Assembly (NCBI RefSeq): GCF_030547005.1
Contig: NZ_JAUOPN010000014.1
Location: forward strand, 62,001-126,000
Direction of reading: 5' to 3'
Source of the DNA: Maribacter sp. 1_MG-2023
GTDB taxonomy: Bacteria > Bacteroidota > Bacteroidia > Flavobacteriales > Flavobacteriaceae
Length of the DNA stretch: 64,000 bases
Below, piece after piece: positions 9,977 through 19,055 of the stretch; position 1 is the first letter of the stretch, and each line of letters begins with the position of its first letter. The notes beneath the pieces are model-generated. The model worked only from the letters and a program-made list of their open reading frames with translations, ran no database searches and was not told where the DNA came from. A program made the translations under genes and the position numbers.

Positions 9977-9995
9977 TCAAAAATTTTAGTTTTTA

Positions 9996-10003
9996 CAAAG
10001 TTA
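9996..10003 (-). promoter_or_regulatory. Candidate -7 element (TAACTTTG) for the rsfS-ftsH cluster
   Basis: Exact TAnnTTTG match on the minus strand, 19 bases before the rsfS ATG. No clear TTG stands at the usual -33 distance. The region 9977-10069 is the only sizeable gap upstream of the six-gene cluster. Confidence 0.5.
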
Positions 10004-10069
10004 TTATTTTTTTGTTCTTTTATGACTAGTTTTTAACAATAGATTATAGATTCACAATAAGAACAGTAA

Positions 10070-10801
10070 ATGCAAATAATCAAACTTGATGCCACGCAAT
10101 CTACAAACACCTATTTAAAGGAGTTGTCATTTGAAAAAGATTTGGAAGATTTTACTATAATTAGAACTAGAGATCAAACTTCTGGCAGAGGTCAAATGAA
10201 TGCAAAATGGGAGTCTGAGCCAGGTAAAAACCTAGCGTTCAGTATATTGAAACAAAATATAGATGTGCCTATTAATGAAGTTTTTTTGGTAAGTGTTTGT
10301 GTGTCTCTCTCGATAATTGATGGTTTAAAACGTTTAGGAATACCTGATTTGAGTATAAAATGGCCTAACGACATTCTGTCAGGTAATAATAAAATAGGAG
10401 GTATTCTTATCGAAAATATTTTGTCTGGATCTAAAATAAAACGAAGTATAGTTGGTTTTGGGTTGAATGTGAATCAAGAAGTGTTCGAAAAAGCTCCAAA
10501 TGCGTCTTCATTAAAAAATATTGTGGGTACCGTATTTGATCTGGATTCGGTTTTTTATTCAATTATTGAACAGTTGCATTTGTATTTAAACAAACCAATA
10601 GATTCTTTAGAGCAAGAATTGTATACCCAATATCATTCTTACTTATTTAAAATAGGAGATAGGAGTAGTTTTAAAAATCAAGACGGTTCACTATTTACCG
10701 GCACAATAGAAAAAGTTTCTATTGGCGGTAAACTTATTGTGAAACATGAAAATGGTGATTTTCAAGAATATGGGTTAAAAGAAATACAGCTGTTGTATTA
10801 A
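10070..10801 (+). CDS. birA: Biotin--[acetyl-CoA-carboxylase] ligase (group I, no repressor domain)
   Basis: Attaches biotin to the biotin carboxyl carrier protein via biotinyl-AMP. 243 residues. The enzyme starts directly with the catalytic domain (STNTYLKEL), so the DNA-binding domain of E. coli BirA is absent and it should not act as a biotin repressor. Key motifs are TSGRGQMNAKWES (biotinyl-AMP loop), SIKWPNDIL and NKIGGILIEN with its lysine, followed by the small C-terminal SH3-like domain. It is divergent from rsfS. Its last four bases overlap the convergent SRPBCC gene. Confidence 0.95.
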   Translation: MQIIKLDATQSTNTYLKELSFEKDLEDFTIIRTRDQTSGRGQMNAKWESEPGKNLAFSILKQNIDVPINEVFLVSVCVSLSIIDGLKRLGIPDLSIKWPNDILSGNNKIGGILIENILSGSKIKRSIVGFGLNVNQEVFEKAPNASSLKNIVGTVFDLDSVFYSIIEQLHLYLNKPIDSLEQELYTQYHSYLFKIGDRSSFKNQDGSLFTGTIEKVSIGGKLIVKHENGDFQEYGLKEIQLLY

Positions 10802-11190
10802 ACTGCACCCAAATTTGTTGATAATGTATTTATGAAATTTGTGATAGGTTTTTTTATCATCATCGCCATCATAGCATTGAATTCACCTTTAAAACTTAAA
10901 ACGACCTCACTTTTGTCGCTTTCTATTTCTATAATATCTGCAGTTAACGTAAATGGTAGTTTTTCGCTGGCAGCACCTAAAACAATTTGACTGAAAGGTG
11001 TCTGTTCTTTTTTCTCCAAAACAATTTCTGGCATTCCTTTTAAAGCAAAAAGAAATCTATTCTCGTTCAAAACTTCAAATTTGTCAATATTCTCTGGCAT
11101 TAACTGTCTAAAATTAGGCAGGTCATTCAAAAAGTTGAAAGTATCTTCTGTACTTTTAGATACTTGTGTCTTTGGTGTTTCTATTAACAT
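10798..11190 (-). CDS. SRPBCC-family protein (START-like fold)
   Basis: 130-residue protein with the beta-rich START/SRPBCC layout: TPKTQVSKSTEDTFNFLNDL at the start, a central hydrophobic core, and a C-terminal helix (MIKKPITNFINTL). No catalytic residues are recognisable. The family binds hydrophobic ligands. It lies two bases downstream of pyrE and is probably co-transcribed with it, an arrangement I recall from other flavobacteria. The function is unknown. Confidence 0.75.
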   Translation of the reverse strand: MLIETPKTQVSKSTEDTFNFLNDLPNFRQLMPENIDKFEVLNENRFLFALKGMPEIVLEKKEQTPFSQIVLGAASEKLPFTLTADIIEIESDKSEVVLSFKGEFNAMMAMMIKKPITNFINTLSTNLGAV

Positions 11191-11192
11191 AA

Positions 11193-11837
11193 CTATTTAT
11201 TTGTCCATTTTGAAGGGTCTTTCCTCCATTCCATTAATGTAATTAACTGCTCTTCTTTTACATAACCAGTATCAGATGCTTGTTCAATAAGATATTCGTA
11301 GCTACTTAAAGTGTGCAGTTCGGTATTTTTTTCTTTAAAGTTATTTGCAGCTGTTTCAAAACCATAAGTAAAAACGGCCAACATACCTTTTACGTTCGCA
11401 TCAATAGCTCTTAAGGCATCTACAGCGTTTAAACTACTTTTGCCAGTACTAATCAAATCTTCAATGACCACAACTGTTTGGTGTGCTTCTAAATGACCTT
11501 CTATCTGATTTTGACGACCATGAGATTTAGGCTCAGGTCTTACGTATACGAAAGGTAAATTAAGTTTATCGGCAACTAGAGCTCCTATTCCTATTGCTCC
11601 TGTAGCAACCCCAACGATACAATCTGGCTTGCCATAAAGTTGTTCCACTTGCTTTGCCATTTCATCCCGAACGTAGTTTCTGATGATAGGATAAGAGAGT
11701 AAAATTCTATTGTCGCAATATATTGGAGATTTCCAGCCCGAAGCCCATGTAAAAGGATTTTCGGGTTTCAATTTTATTGCATTAATTTGCAGGAGAAGCT
11801 CTGCTGTTTTTTTTGCAGTATTTTTGTCTAAAACCAT
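11193..11837 (-). CDS. pyrE: Orotate phosphoribosyltransferase
   Basis: Converts orotate and PRPP to orotidine 5'-monophosphate in pyrimidine synthesis. 214 residues. The PRPP-binding motif is VVVIEDLISTGKSS, and a catalytic-loop segment PEPKSHGRQNQIEG contains the expected Lys-x-His-Gly. The ATG at 11837 overlaps by two bases, on the opposite strand, with the ATG of the NUDIX gene (11836), and a -7 promoter element lies only four bases upstream of the start (see the separate entry). Confidence 0.96.
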   Translation of the reverse strand: MVLDKNTAKKTAELLLQINAIKLKPENPFTWASGWKSPIYCDNRILLSYPIIRNYVRDEMAKQVEQLYGKPDCIVGVATGAIGIGALVADKLNLPFVYVRPEPKSHGRQNQIEGHLEAHQTVVVIEDLISTGKSSLNAVDALRAIDANVKGMLAVFTYGFETAANNFKEKNTELHTLSSYEYLIEQASDTGYVKEEQLITLMEWRKDPSKWTNK

Positions 11838-11849
11838 GACGCAAATGTA
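11819..11849. promoter_or_regulatory. Face-to-face -7 elements around the shared pyrE/NUDIX start
   Basis: Plus strand: TATTTTTG at 11819-11826, nine bases before the NUDIX ATG at 11836. Minus strand: TACATTTG at 11849-11842, four bases before the pyrE ATG at 11837. Both match TAnnTTTG exactly. Each element lies inside, or reads over, the first codons of the opposite gene. If transcription starts the usual few bases after the element, the pyrE message would be leaderless or nearly so. No convincing -33 box is seen for either. Confidence 0.5.
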
Positions 11850-12435
11850 TAAAGTTTTTGTTAATGAATTGCCTTTGATTTTGACAAATAAACTCTCTGA
11901 TACTACAAATGGGGAGTATTTTTTGTTAAATCAAGAATCTATTGAAGATGCAATAAGTTCATTGAGGAAAGGGAAGTTGAAAGAAGCGTTCATTTATCAC
12001 CCTAACCACGATGAAATTTTAAAGAAGTTTACTAAAGAAATTCCTTTGGTCATTGCTGGTGGTGGCGTGGTTAAAAATAAGAAAGGAAAAGTACTTTTTA
12101 TCTATAGAAACGATAAATGGGATTTACCAAAAGGTAAGTTAGATAAGGGTGAATCTATAGAAGAATGTGCTATTCGCGAAGTTGAAGAAGAAACTGGCGT
12201 AAGAAATCTTGTTATTGAGAGTTATATACGTACCACCTATCACATTTTTAAACGTAACGGAGTTAATAAATTGAAACAAGTATATTGGTACGCTATGAGT
12301 ACCGATTTTGAAGGTACATTAAAACCTGAAAAAAAGGAAGGAATATTTAAAGTGAAATGGAAAGGACCAGCTAAAATTCAAAAGGCTCTTGAGAATTCTT
12401 ACATAAATATTAAAATCTTATTCGGCGAAGAATAG
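11836..12435 (+). CDS. NUDIX hydrolase with extra N-terminal domain
   Basis: About 199 residues. The C-terminal part has a complete NUDIX box, GKLDKGESIEECAIREVEEE followed by TGV, so it should bind Mg2+ and cleave a nucleoside-diphosphate-linked substrate. The first 65 residues form a separate small domain (VFVNELPLILTNKL and onward). The start is at 11836 (MTQMYK) or at the second ATG, 11845; a longer frame reaching to 11710 would run through most of the 5' end of pyrE and is rejected. The substrate is not determined. It converges on the M14 peptidase gene with only three bases between the stops. Confidence 0.88.
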   Translation: MTQMYKVFVNELPLILTNKLSDTTNGEYFLLNQESIEDAISSLRKGKLKEAFIYHPNHDEILKKFTKEIPLVIAGGGVVKNKKGKVLFIYRNDKWDLPKGKLDKGESIEECAIREVEEETGVRNLVIESYIRTTYHIFKRNGVNKLKQVYWYAMSTDFEGTLKPEKKEGIFKVKWKGPAKIQKALENSYINIKILFGEE

Positions 12436-12438
12436 GTT

Positions 12439-14181
12439 TTATTTTTTGATTCTATACACCGGATATTGTAAATGTGCCTTTTCATAAAGATCACTTTGTT
12501 TAAAAAGCCAGTCTAATTGCTTGTACCAGTTTTCATTGAAATCTGAATCAAGCATTTTTTTATCCTCAAACTTGGCATTTAAAACAGCATCATTTTCTAA
12601 CATTTTTAATGCAGTATCTTCAAACACATAAGGTGAGAATCCTTCTTTTTGCTGTAGTATGGTGTCAAAGAAATTCCAGTTAAAAAAGGAGTCAACTGCA
12701 GCGGGTTCTAATGTTTCTAATAGATATCTGAAACCTGGTTGATTAGTTGGTATTATTATGTCTCCTGCATGAAACATTATACTGCTATTTGTTGTGTTTA
12801 CGGTAGTGTTATAATGCGGGTAATGACCCTCATAGGGCGATGTATAAGTGTTATAATCATTTATTTTATAAGATTCTACGGCAATTGTAGAATCTTTTTG
12901 AAGTGTGGAGTATGTAATTTTATTTAAATCTAATTTTTCAATCACATTTTGCCATTGTCTGCCTAAAATATATGCATCAGGTATTTTAACGGAATCTGAT
13001 GGTTTATAATAATCTTGATAAGCGACTTCGGTTTCGATCGGCATATCTCGGTTGTACTTTAGTCTTTTTAAACCGGTAACGGCACTGATTATAGTATCTG
13101 CCTTAAAGCCTTTAAAAATATAATGAGAAACTTTGGTGGTGTCGATTGTCCAAGCTGTGGGGTAATATTCCTTTTTGTCATAAGATGATAAAGCAGCATC
13201 GCGTAGATTTCTGATCTTACCACCATCTTTTTCAGTTATGGAAATCATTTTTCGCATCAATTCATAAGTACCTGCTACACGCTTGTCGTATGGTTTTAAC
13301 ATATGTGTCTCGACCATCATGCCTACAGTATTGAATAGTGTGGTATACCCGGTAGAATATCTCGGGTGGTCTATAAATTGTTGAAATCCCTTTTCTGGGG
13401 GAGTATTAAATACATTGACATACGGAGTAATATCCCAATTCGATTTCACTAAAGAATCTTGTAATTGAGGCATCAATGAATCATGAATGTATTCATCTAA
13501 TTTTCCACCTAATTTATTATGTTGGGTAAATAGATGGGTTAATGTATATTGGTAATCGGCACCATTGCTAACATGGTTGTCTATAAATACATCAGGATTG
13601 ATAAGATGAAATATTTCGGCAAAAGTAGCAGCGTTTTTGGTGTCGGTCTTAATGAAATCTCTATTGAGATCATAATTTTTGGCATTACCTCTAAATCCGT
13701 ATTCCAGTGGTCCGTTTTGGTTAGCTCTAGAAGTACTATTTCTGTTTAATGCACCACCAACGTTGTAAACAGGTATGGTAGCTATAATCGTCTCTTTCGG
13801 AGTTTCGATTTCATTGCTTGCCAAATCGCGAAAAAGTAACATGGTAGCATCAATACCGTCACTTTCACCTGGGTGAATACCGTTGTTAATCAACATCATG
13901 GTATTGTTCTCGCCCAATTTTTTAAAATCAAAATCACCTTTTGCACTATAGGTAACCACATGTAATGGTTTACCGCTATCAGTTGTGCCAATGGTCTGTA
14001 TGTTTATTGTAGAGAATTCTTGAGATAATTTCAGGTAAAAATCTATTACCTGGTCATAAGTCGCAGTTTCAGTCTTGTTCGAAGTTTCGAAAGGAGTGGG
14101 GAAATCGGTTTTGGTGTCTTCAACTTTACTTTCGCATGAGAAAAATAGAAGAGCCAACAAGAAGAGTGATAAATTTTTCAT
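12439..14181 (-). CDS. M14-family zinc carboxypeptidase, lipoprotein
   Basis: 580 residues. The N-terminus MKNLSLFLLALLFFSCESK is a lipoprotein signal with lipobox LFFSC, so the protein is exported and lipid-anchored. The peptidase domain has the metallocarboxypeptidase zinc motif HPGES (His and Glu ligands in NNGIHPGESDG) and a downstream third histidine in IDNHVSNGADY. A later ETHMLKPYDKRV segment resembles the catalytic-glutamate region. The ATG at 14181 is chosen because it begins exactly at the signal peptide; a start at 14235 would add 18 residues ahead of it. Substrates are probably peptides or cell-wall peptides (family knowledge). Confidence 0.88.
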   Translation of the reverse strand: MKNLSLFLLALLFFSCESKVEDTKTDFPTPFETSNKTETATYDQVIDFYLKLSQEFSTINIQTIGTTDSGKPLHVVTYSAKGDFDFKKLGENNTMMLINNGIHPGESDGIDATMLLFRDLASNEIETPKETIIATIPVYNVGGALNRNSTSRANQNGPLEYGFRGNAKNYDLNRDFIKTDTKNAATFAEIFHLINPDVFIDNHVSNGADYQYTLTHLFTQHNKLGGKLDEYIHDSLMPQLQDSLVKSNWDITPYVNVFNTPPEKGFQQFIDHPRYSTGYTTLFNTVGMMVETHMLKPYDKRVAGTYELMRKMISITEKDGGKIRNLRDAALSSYDKKEYYPTAWTIDTTKVSHYIFKGFKADTIISAVTGLKRLKYNRDMPIETEVAYQDYYKPSDSVKIPDAYILGRQWQNVIEKLDLNKITYSTLQKDSTIAVESYKINDYNTYTSPYEGHYPHYNTTVNTTNSSIMFHAGDIIIPTNQPGFRYLLETLEPAAVDSFFNWNFFDTILQQKEGFSPYVFEDTALKMLENDAVLNAKFEDKKMLDSDFNENWYKQLDWLFKQSDLYEKAHLQYPVYRIKK

Positions 14182-14247
14182 GTACAAACAATTAAAGAGG
14201 TGATTAGTGCCAATAATTGATTGTAAAAATAGCAATTACTTTGTTGC

Positions 14248-14652
14248 TTAAGCCAGTTGAGTAATTTCTGTTATTTTATTTCTGTTGATTGGTTTTTGAT
14301 TGAAAGTTATTAAATGGTGGCTTTTATTTTTAAAAAACTCCCATTGTTTATAATCGCGTGGGTCGATTGATGATGTTACAATGTTAATTCTAATTTTTTC
14401 GGTAATTGGTAGCTCGAGAAAGGCTTTTAGAAATTCCCATCCATCCATAATAGGCATATTGATGTCTAAAAAGATAATTTGTGGTATTTGCTGGTTATTA
14501 TTAAAAAAAGCTGTCATTGCGTCTAATGCAATTTTACCATTGGAATAAGATTCAATCGTGTTGCATTCAACACTTGAAGTTATTAATTTACGTAAACCGA
14601 AAACAGTTATAGTATCATCGTCAATAATTGTAATATCACTAATTTTTGTCAT
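14248..14652 (-). CDS. Single-domain response regulator (CheY-like receiver)
   Basis: 134 residues, receiver domain only. The acidic pocket is at Asp11-Asp13 (IIDDDTI), the phosphorylated aspartate is Asp63 (FLDINMPIMDG), the switch Thr/Ser is at 93-94 (IVTSS) and the conserved lysine is Lys120 followed by Pro. There is no output domain, so it must signal by protein contact, for example as a phosphate relay or to a partner protein. It overlaps the end of the histidine kinase gene by 14 bases, so the two form one cognate pair. Confidence 0.92.
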   Translation of the reverse strand: MTKISDITIIDDDTITVFGLRKLITSSVECNTIESYSNGKIALDAMTAFFNNNQQIPQIIFLDINMPIMDGWEFLKAFLELPITEKIRINIVTSSIDPRDYKQWEFFKNKSHHLITFNQKPINRNKITEITQLA

Positions 14653-16492
14653 TGAAGAAAATTTTAAATTCTGTTCCTTTTCCAGTTTCGCTAGTTACTT
14701 CGACTTTACCGTTCATGGCATCAATTTGATTTTTAGTAAGGTATAAACCGATACCTCTAGCATCTTTGTGTTCGTGAAATGTGTTGTACATACCAAATAG
14801 TTTTTTTCCATATTTATCTAAATCAATGCCCAAACCGTTATCAGAAATGGTTAAAATAGAATAGTCTCCCTTTTTCTCTGCACTTAAAATTACAAGAGCT
14901 TCTCTATCCGGGTGTTTGTATTTTATCGCGTTAGTGATAAAGTTTGTTAATATACTATCTAAGTATGCTGGCACCGATTTTATGTTGAAATTAGACGGAA
15001 TATTATTTTCAATTCTACCACTGTTAACTGAAATAAAAGGAGATAGATTATCACATGCGTTTACTATCTTATTATTTAAATTTATTTCTTTGATTTCTAT
15101 ATTCGTATTAGTATTTATTGAAACTACTTCATTTAAATTATCTAAGGTCTCTAACAAATTGTTCGAAGCTTTAGTAAGCATAGAAACAATACTTTTCTTT
15201 TCTTCTTCATCTTTTTCGGTTTCTAAAAAGTTTAAAAGCATTGAAAAATTAGCTGAATGAGAACGAAGGTTATGCGAAACAATATGTGCAAAGTTTAAAA
15301 GCTTTTTATTCTGTACCGATGCAATGTTTATAATATTACGAAGCTCTTTTTCTTTTTCTTTTAGCTTAGAAATATCTAGGCTAATACCCACAAGACCATA
15401 TGCAATACCCTTATTATTTAACAATGGTATTTTAGAACTCAAAAAAGAAGTTTGTTTACCATTTATAGTGGTTTTAACTGTTTCCTTTCCAATTACAGGT
15501 TTAAGAGTATTCATTACCTCTAAATCTTCTTCTCTAGACTTTTCTGCAGCTTCATAAGGGTAGAGTTCAAAATCACTTTTACCTAAAATTTCTTTTGGGT
15601 CGTTAACCTCTAAATACTCACATTCTGCTTTATTTATTAAAATTTTTCTAGATTCAGTATCTTTTATATAAACATTGACCGGTAAATTGTCTATTAATGT
15701 TCTTAATAGTTTTTCGTTATTAATAATTTTTATGTCAGCTTCTACCTGTTCATGTATGTCTTGAAAAGTACCAATTAAACCGACCATTTCACCTTTGTTA
15801 AAAATAGGTTTTCCCCCGGCCATTACCCACTTTTCCTTACCTGTTGCCGTGATAATTTTTAGTTTTAGATTGCTCCATGGCTTTCCTTTATTCTGAGCTT
15901 CAAAAAGAGCCATAGATATAGCGTTTCTGCTATGTCCTTCTTTATAATAAAAAAGAGCAGTTTCTATATTTGGATTAAAATCTAGTGATACCTCGTGAAT
16001 AGATTTTGTGGTAGAACACCAAAATAGTTGGTTGTCTTCGATATTATATTCCCACCTTCCAATTTTGGTGATTTCTGCTTGTTGTTGTAATAATAGATCT
16101 TTTTTGTTGAGCTCTAGTTCATTGTTAACGGCGTCGGTAATATTATTTAATTGTATAATTGCTCCTACAATATTCTCATTGGTATCATACCAAGGCGCAT
16201 TGATCCATTCGAACCAAAGTTCATTGTTTTTAGCGTCCATGGTTTTATGAATACCCATAGGCTGAGGATTACCTTTAAAGCAGTTTTCTAATACCATTTT
16301 CCATTTTTCGCTTAAATTCGGAAAAACCGCAAATAAGCTTCTAGAGTTATTACACTCCTCATTTTTATTAAAAATACTCGTCCACTTGTCAGATGTCTGA
16401 ACAATGTTATAATTAGTATCTACGAAAGCCGTTGGTGTTGGCAATTGTCTAATTAGGTACGATGTATTTGATATTAGGGGAACTTTTATCAT
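14639..16492 (-). CDS. Soluble PAS-domain sensor histidine kinase, paired with the receiver gene
   Basis: 617 residues with no membrane helix. Three PAS-type domains are seen (roughly 7-120, 130-260 and 270-385, the second with the WxYNIEDNQLFW pattern), followed by a short coiled coil. The dimerisation helix holds the phospho-acceptor His407 in the form LLNFAHIVSHNLRSH. The ATPase domain has its N box (LTNFITNAIKYKHPD), G1 (DNGLGIDL) and G2 (ARGIGLYLTKNQ). The H-box SHNLRSHSANFS differs from the common SHELRTPL form. Its closest relative in the window is the kinase at 16607-18448. The signal sensed is unknown. Confidence 0.92.
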   Translation of the reverse strand: MIKVPLISNTSYLIRQLPTPTAFVDTNYNIVQTSDKWTSIFNKNEECNNSRSLFAVFPNLSEKWKMVLENCFKGNPQPMGIHKTMDAKNNELWFEWINAPWYDTNENIVGAIIQLNNITDAVNNELELNKKDLLLQQQAEITKIGRWEYNIEDNQLFWCSTTKSIHEVSLDFNPNIETALFYYKEGHSRNAISMALFEAQNKGKPWSNLKLKIITATGKEKWVMAGGKPIFNKGEMVGLIGTFQDIHEQVEADIKIINNEKLLRTLIDNLPVNVYIKDTESRKILINKAECEYLEVNDPKEILGKSDFELYPYEAAEKSREEDLEVMNTLKPVIGKETVKTTINGKQTSFLSSKIPLLNNKGIAYGLVGISLDISKLKEKEKELRNIINIASVQNKKLLNFAHIVSHNLRSHSANFSMLLNFLETEKDEEEKKSIVSMLTKASNNLLETLDNLNEVVSINTNTNIEIKEINLNNKIVNACDNLSPFISVNSGRIENNIPSNFNIKSVPAYLDSILTNFITNAIKYKHPDREALVILSAEKKGDYSILTISDNGLGIDLDKYGKKLFGMYNTFHEHKDARGIGLYLTKNQIDAMNGKVEVTSETGKGTEFKIFFNDKN

Positions 16493-16606
16493 GTCGATGT
16501 AATTTCTTACGAATGTAGTAGGATTGTAGTTTCTTAGTATATAATTGTTGTGAATGTTGTCATTTACGTTGTAAAATAATCAATAAACTATTTATTCAAT
16601 TAGTTT

Positions 16607-18448
16607 TTATTTTTTGTTGAAATGAAACCTAAAAGTAGTCCCTTCATTTGGCTTGCTCTCAACAGTTATTTTGCCATTCATCGCATTCATTTGGTTTTTA
16701 GTAATGTATAGACCAATACCTCTAGAATCTTTATTTCTATGAAAGGTTTTGTAAAGTCCGAATAACTGATCACCGTATTTTTCTAAATCGATACCCAAGC
16801 CATTATCTTCAATACTTAGAATAATGTAGTTTTTGTTATCTTCAATACTTAAAATGATGATGGGTTTTTTCTCATGACTTCTATATTTAATAGAGTTGGT
16901 AATACAATTGGTTAAAATACTATTAAGATATGCGGGTAATGCCTTTACTTGAGTGGTCTCTGGTATTTCATTAATAATTTTACCATGTGTTTCTTTTAAT
17001 AAGCCAACGACGTTCTGTTCAACAACAAATAGGCTTTCATTTAAAGAAAGCAGTTTTTTCTCTTCATTAATGCTAGACTTTACAGCAATAATCTCTCGAA
17101 GCCCTTTTATGGCTTCAGATAAGTTATCTGAAGCGCTGAACAACATATTCATGTATTTGTTACGCTGAATCTTTCCGGTTTCATCATTTAAGAAATTAAG
17201 TAACAATGAGAAGTTCGTGGCATGAGTTTTTAAGTTATGAGAAACCATGTGCGCAAAATTAAGTAGTTGCTCATTTTTCTCTCTTGATGATGCAATGGTG
17301 TTTTTTAGGTTTCTCTTTAGTTTTGTCTGTGAAGTAATGTTTTCAAAGGTGCATAGCACACTTGTGACGCCTGAGTTACCTTCTACTAAAGTACCTGTCA
17401 TCTTAATATTGATATTATGATTCTTTTGGTTGGTATAGGTGAACTTAACAGGTTTAAAAGAACCATGTTCTTTTAGCTGGTTTTTAAGTTCAGCGCTTTT
17501 GCTTTTGATATATGAGTTTACAAAATTTTTAAAATTATGACCTAAAAAATGCTCTTTTTCAAAAGAGGTAAGTTTTGTAAATTGTTCATTTACATCTAAA
17601 AATTTACCAGTAGTAAAATCTATAATTGCTAGTCCGAATGGGACTTTTTCAAATAATGGATACTCGGTAGGCGATTGATTTAAAACATTTATTTTCTGTA
17701 ATGTGCTTTCATCAATATTTTGAATTGTACCTATTATTCTGGTGCATTTACTTTCCTTGAATTTGGGTCTGCCAATAGTATTAACCCATATAACTTCTCC
17801 ATCAGACTTTTTTAACTGTAATTTTTCATTCCATGGTTTACCTGAATCAATTGCTTCAGAAACTAATTTTTTAATTATTTCTTGAGATTCTTTGACATAG
17901 AAATTGATAGAATTTTCTAGCGTAGGTTGATACTCTGAAGGTAAACCGTAGATTTTATTTACTATTGGGGTCCAATGTAATTCTTCTTTTTGAACATCAT
18001 AATCCCAACTACCTATTTTCGCAACAGAACTCTTTTGGTTTAGAATAAGTTTAGTCTTGCTAAGTTCCATTTCAAGTTCTTGAGTTTTTGAAATGGGATC
18101 TACTTTAATTATAACACCTATAATATTGCCATAACCATCTTTCCAAGGATTTAAGTGCCAAATAGAATCTTTAGAAGAGTATTGGCAATCTTTAGAATTA
18201 TATTTAAACTTAATATCTCTTAATCCCTCTAGGCTATATTTTAGTCTAGACTTTAAATCTTGAGATAATTCAGAAAAAAGATCAAGAAAGTATTTTCCTT
18301 CAATATCATTCAAATCCAATTCAAAATTTGCTTGCCATCTTGGAGAGGCACTAATCAGTTTAAAATCGGTATCAATGATAACTATAGATGACGGAATCTG
18401 ATTTATCCAATTTAAAGAAAAAGAGGAGCTATTTTGTGATTTAAACAT
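16607..18448 (-). CDS. Soluble PAS-domain sensor histidine kinase, paralogue of its neighbour
   Basis: 613 residues, with the same layout as the downstream kinase: three PAS-type segments, phospho-acceptor His404 in LLNFAHMVSHNLKTH, N box LTNCITNSIKYRSHE, G1 DNGLGIDL and G2 SRGIGLYITKNQ. There is no membrane helix. The third PAS segment reads PFGLAIIDFTTGKFLDVNEQ. It is followed by 114 non-coding bases before the second kinase and lacks an adjacent receiver of its own. It may share the downstream response regulator (inference). The two genes probably arose by tandem duplication. Confidence 0.9.
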   Translation of the reverse strand: MFKSQNSSSFSLNWINQIPSSIVIIDTDFKLISASPRWQANFELDLNDIEGKYFLDLFSELSQDLKSRLKYSLEGLRDIKFKYNSKDCQYSSKDSIWHLNPWKDGYGNIIGVIIKVDPISKTQELEMELSKTKLILNQKSSVAKIGSWDYDVQKEELHWTPIVNKIYGLPSEYQPTLENSINFYVKESQEIIKKLVSEAIDSGKPWNEKLQLKKSDGEVIWVNTIGRPKFKESKCTRIIGTIQNIDESTLQKINVLNQSPTEYPLFEKVPFGLAIIDFTTGKFLDVNEQFTKLTSFEKEHFLGHNFKNFVNSYIKSKSAELKNQLKEHGSFKPVKFTYTNQKNHNINIKMTGTLVEGNSGVTSVLCTFENITSQTKLKRNLKNTIASSREKNEQLLNFAHMVSHNLKTHATNFSLLLNFLNDETGKIQRNKYMNMLFSASDNLSEAIKGLREIIAVKSSINEEKKLLSLNESLFVVEQNVVGLLKETHGKIINEIPETTQVKALPAYLNSILTNCITNSIKYRSHEKKPIIILSIEDNKNYIILSIEDNGLGIDLEKYGDQLFGLYKTFHRNKDSRGIGLYITKNQMNAMNGKITVESKPNEGTTFRFHFNKK

Positions 18449-18571
18449 TATTTGGTTGAATTTTCCTACTAATTTATAGGAATATTCTAACTTACGTTTA
18501 GCTTTTGTTGTGTTTTTGCTTAAAAGTGTTGTTGAAGTGGTCTACGATGTTGTGAGGCCGATGAACTACAT

Positions 18572-19024
18572 CTATTTTCTTACAGAATCTGGTACTAAGC
18601 CCGTATAGTCACCACCGTTGCGTATTACGTCTCTTACAATAGATGAGCTTATATATGATTTCCCCGATGAGGTCAACAAAAACACGGTTTCTATCTCAGA
18701 TAACTTACGATTAGTATGTGCAATTGCCTTCTCAAATTCAAAATCACCAGGATTACGTAATCCCCTTAAAATAAAATTTGCATCTACTTTCTTACAAAAA
18801 TCAACTGTTAGACCTGTATATGACTTTACTGAAATAGAAGGCACGTCTTTAAATGCCTCTTCTATAAATGAAATACGCTGTTCTAAACTGAACATGTATT
18901 TTTTATCTGCATTTTTTCCAATGGCGATTATTATTTCGTCGAACAGTGTTATGCCACGCATAATAATATCATGATGCCCTAATGTTAAGGGATCAAAAGA
19001 ACCAGGAAAAATTGCGCGTCTCAT
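18572..19024 (-). CDS. coaD: Phosphopantetheine adenylyltransferase
   Basis: Fourth step of coenzyme A synthesis: 4'-phosphopantetheine plus ATP gives dephospho-CoA. 150 residues. The nucleotidyltransferase motif is FPGSFDPLTLGHHDII (the TxGH site), followed by RGLRNPGDFEFE and, near the end, the ATP-binding SSSIVRDVIRNGGD. Normal length. It lies 31 bases downstream of ddl and is probably co-transcribed with it. Confidence 0.96.
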   Translation of the reverse strand: MRRAIFPGSFDPLTLGHHDIIMRGITLFDEIIIAIGKNADKKYMFSLEQRISFIEEAFKDVPSISVKSYTGLTVDFCKKVDANFILRGLRNPGDFEFEKAIAHTNRKLSEIETVFLLTSSGKSYISSSIVRDVIRNGGDYTGLVPDSVRK

Positions 19025-19055
19025 AGGTGGGTTTTACGTTTTAAATATAGTTAAA

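Noticed and set aside
11710-11835. Upstream extension of the NUDIX gene
   Set aside because: These 42 codons are antisense to the conserved N-terminus of pyrE and do not resemble NUDIX proteins.
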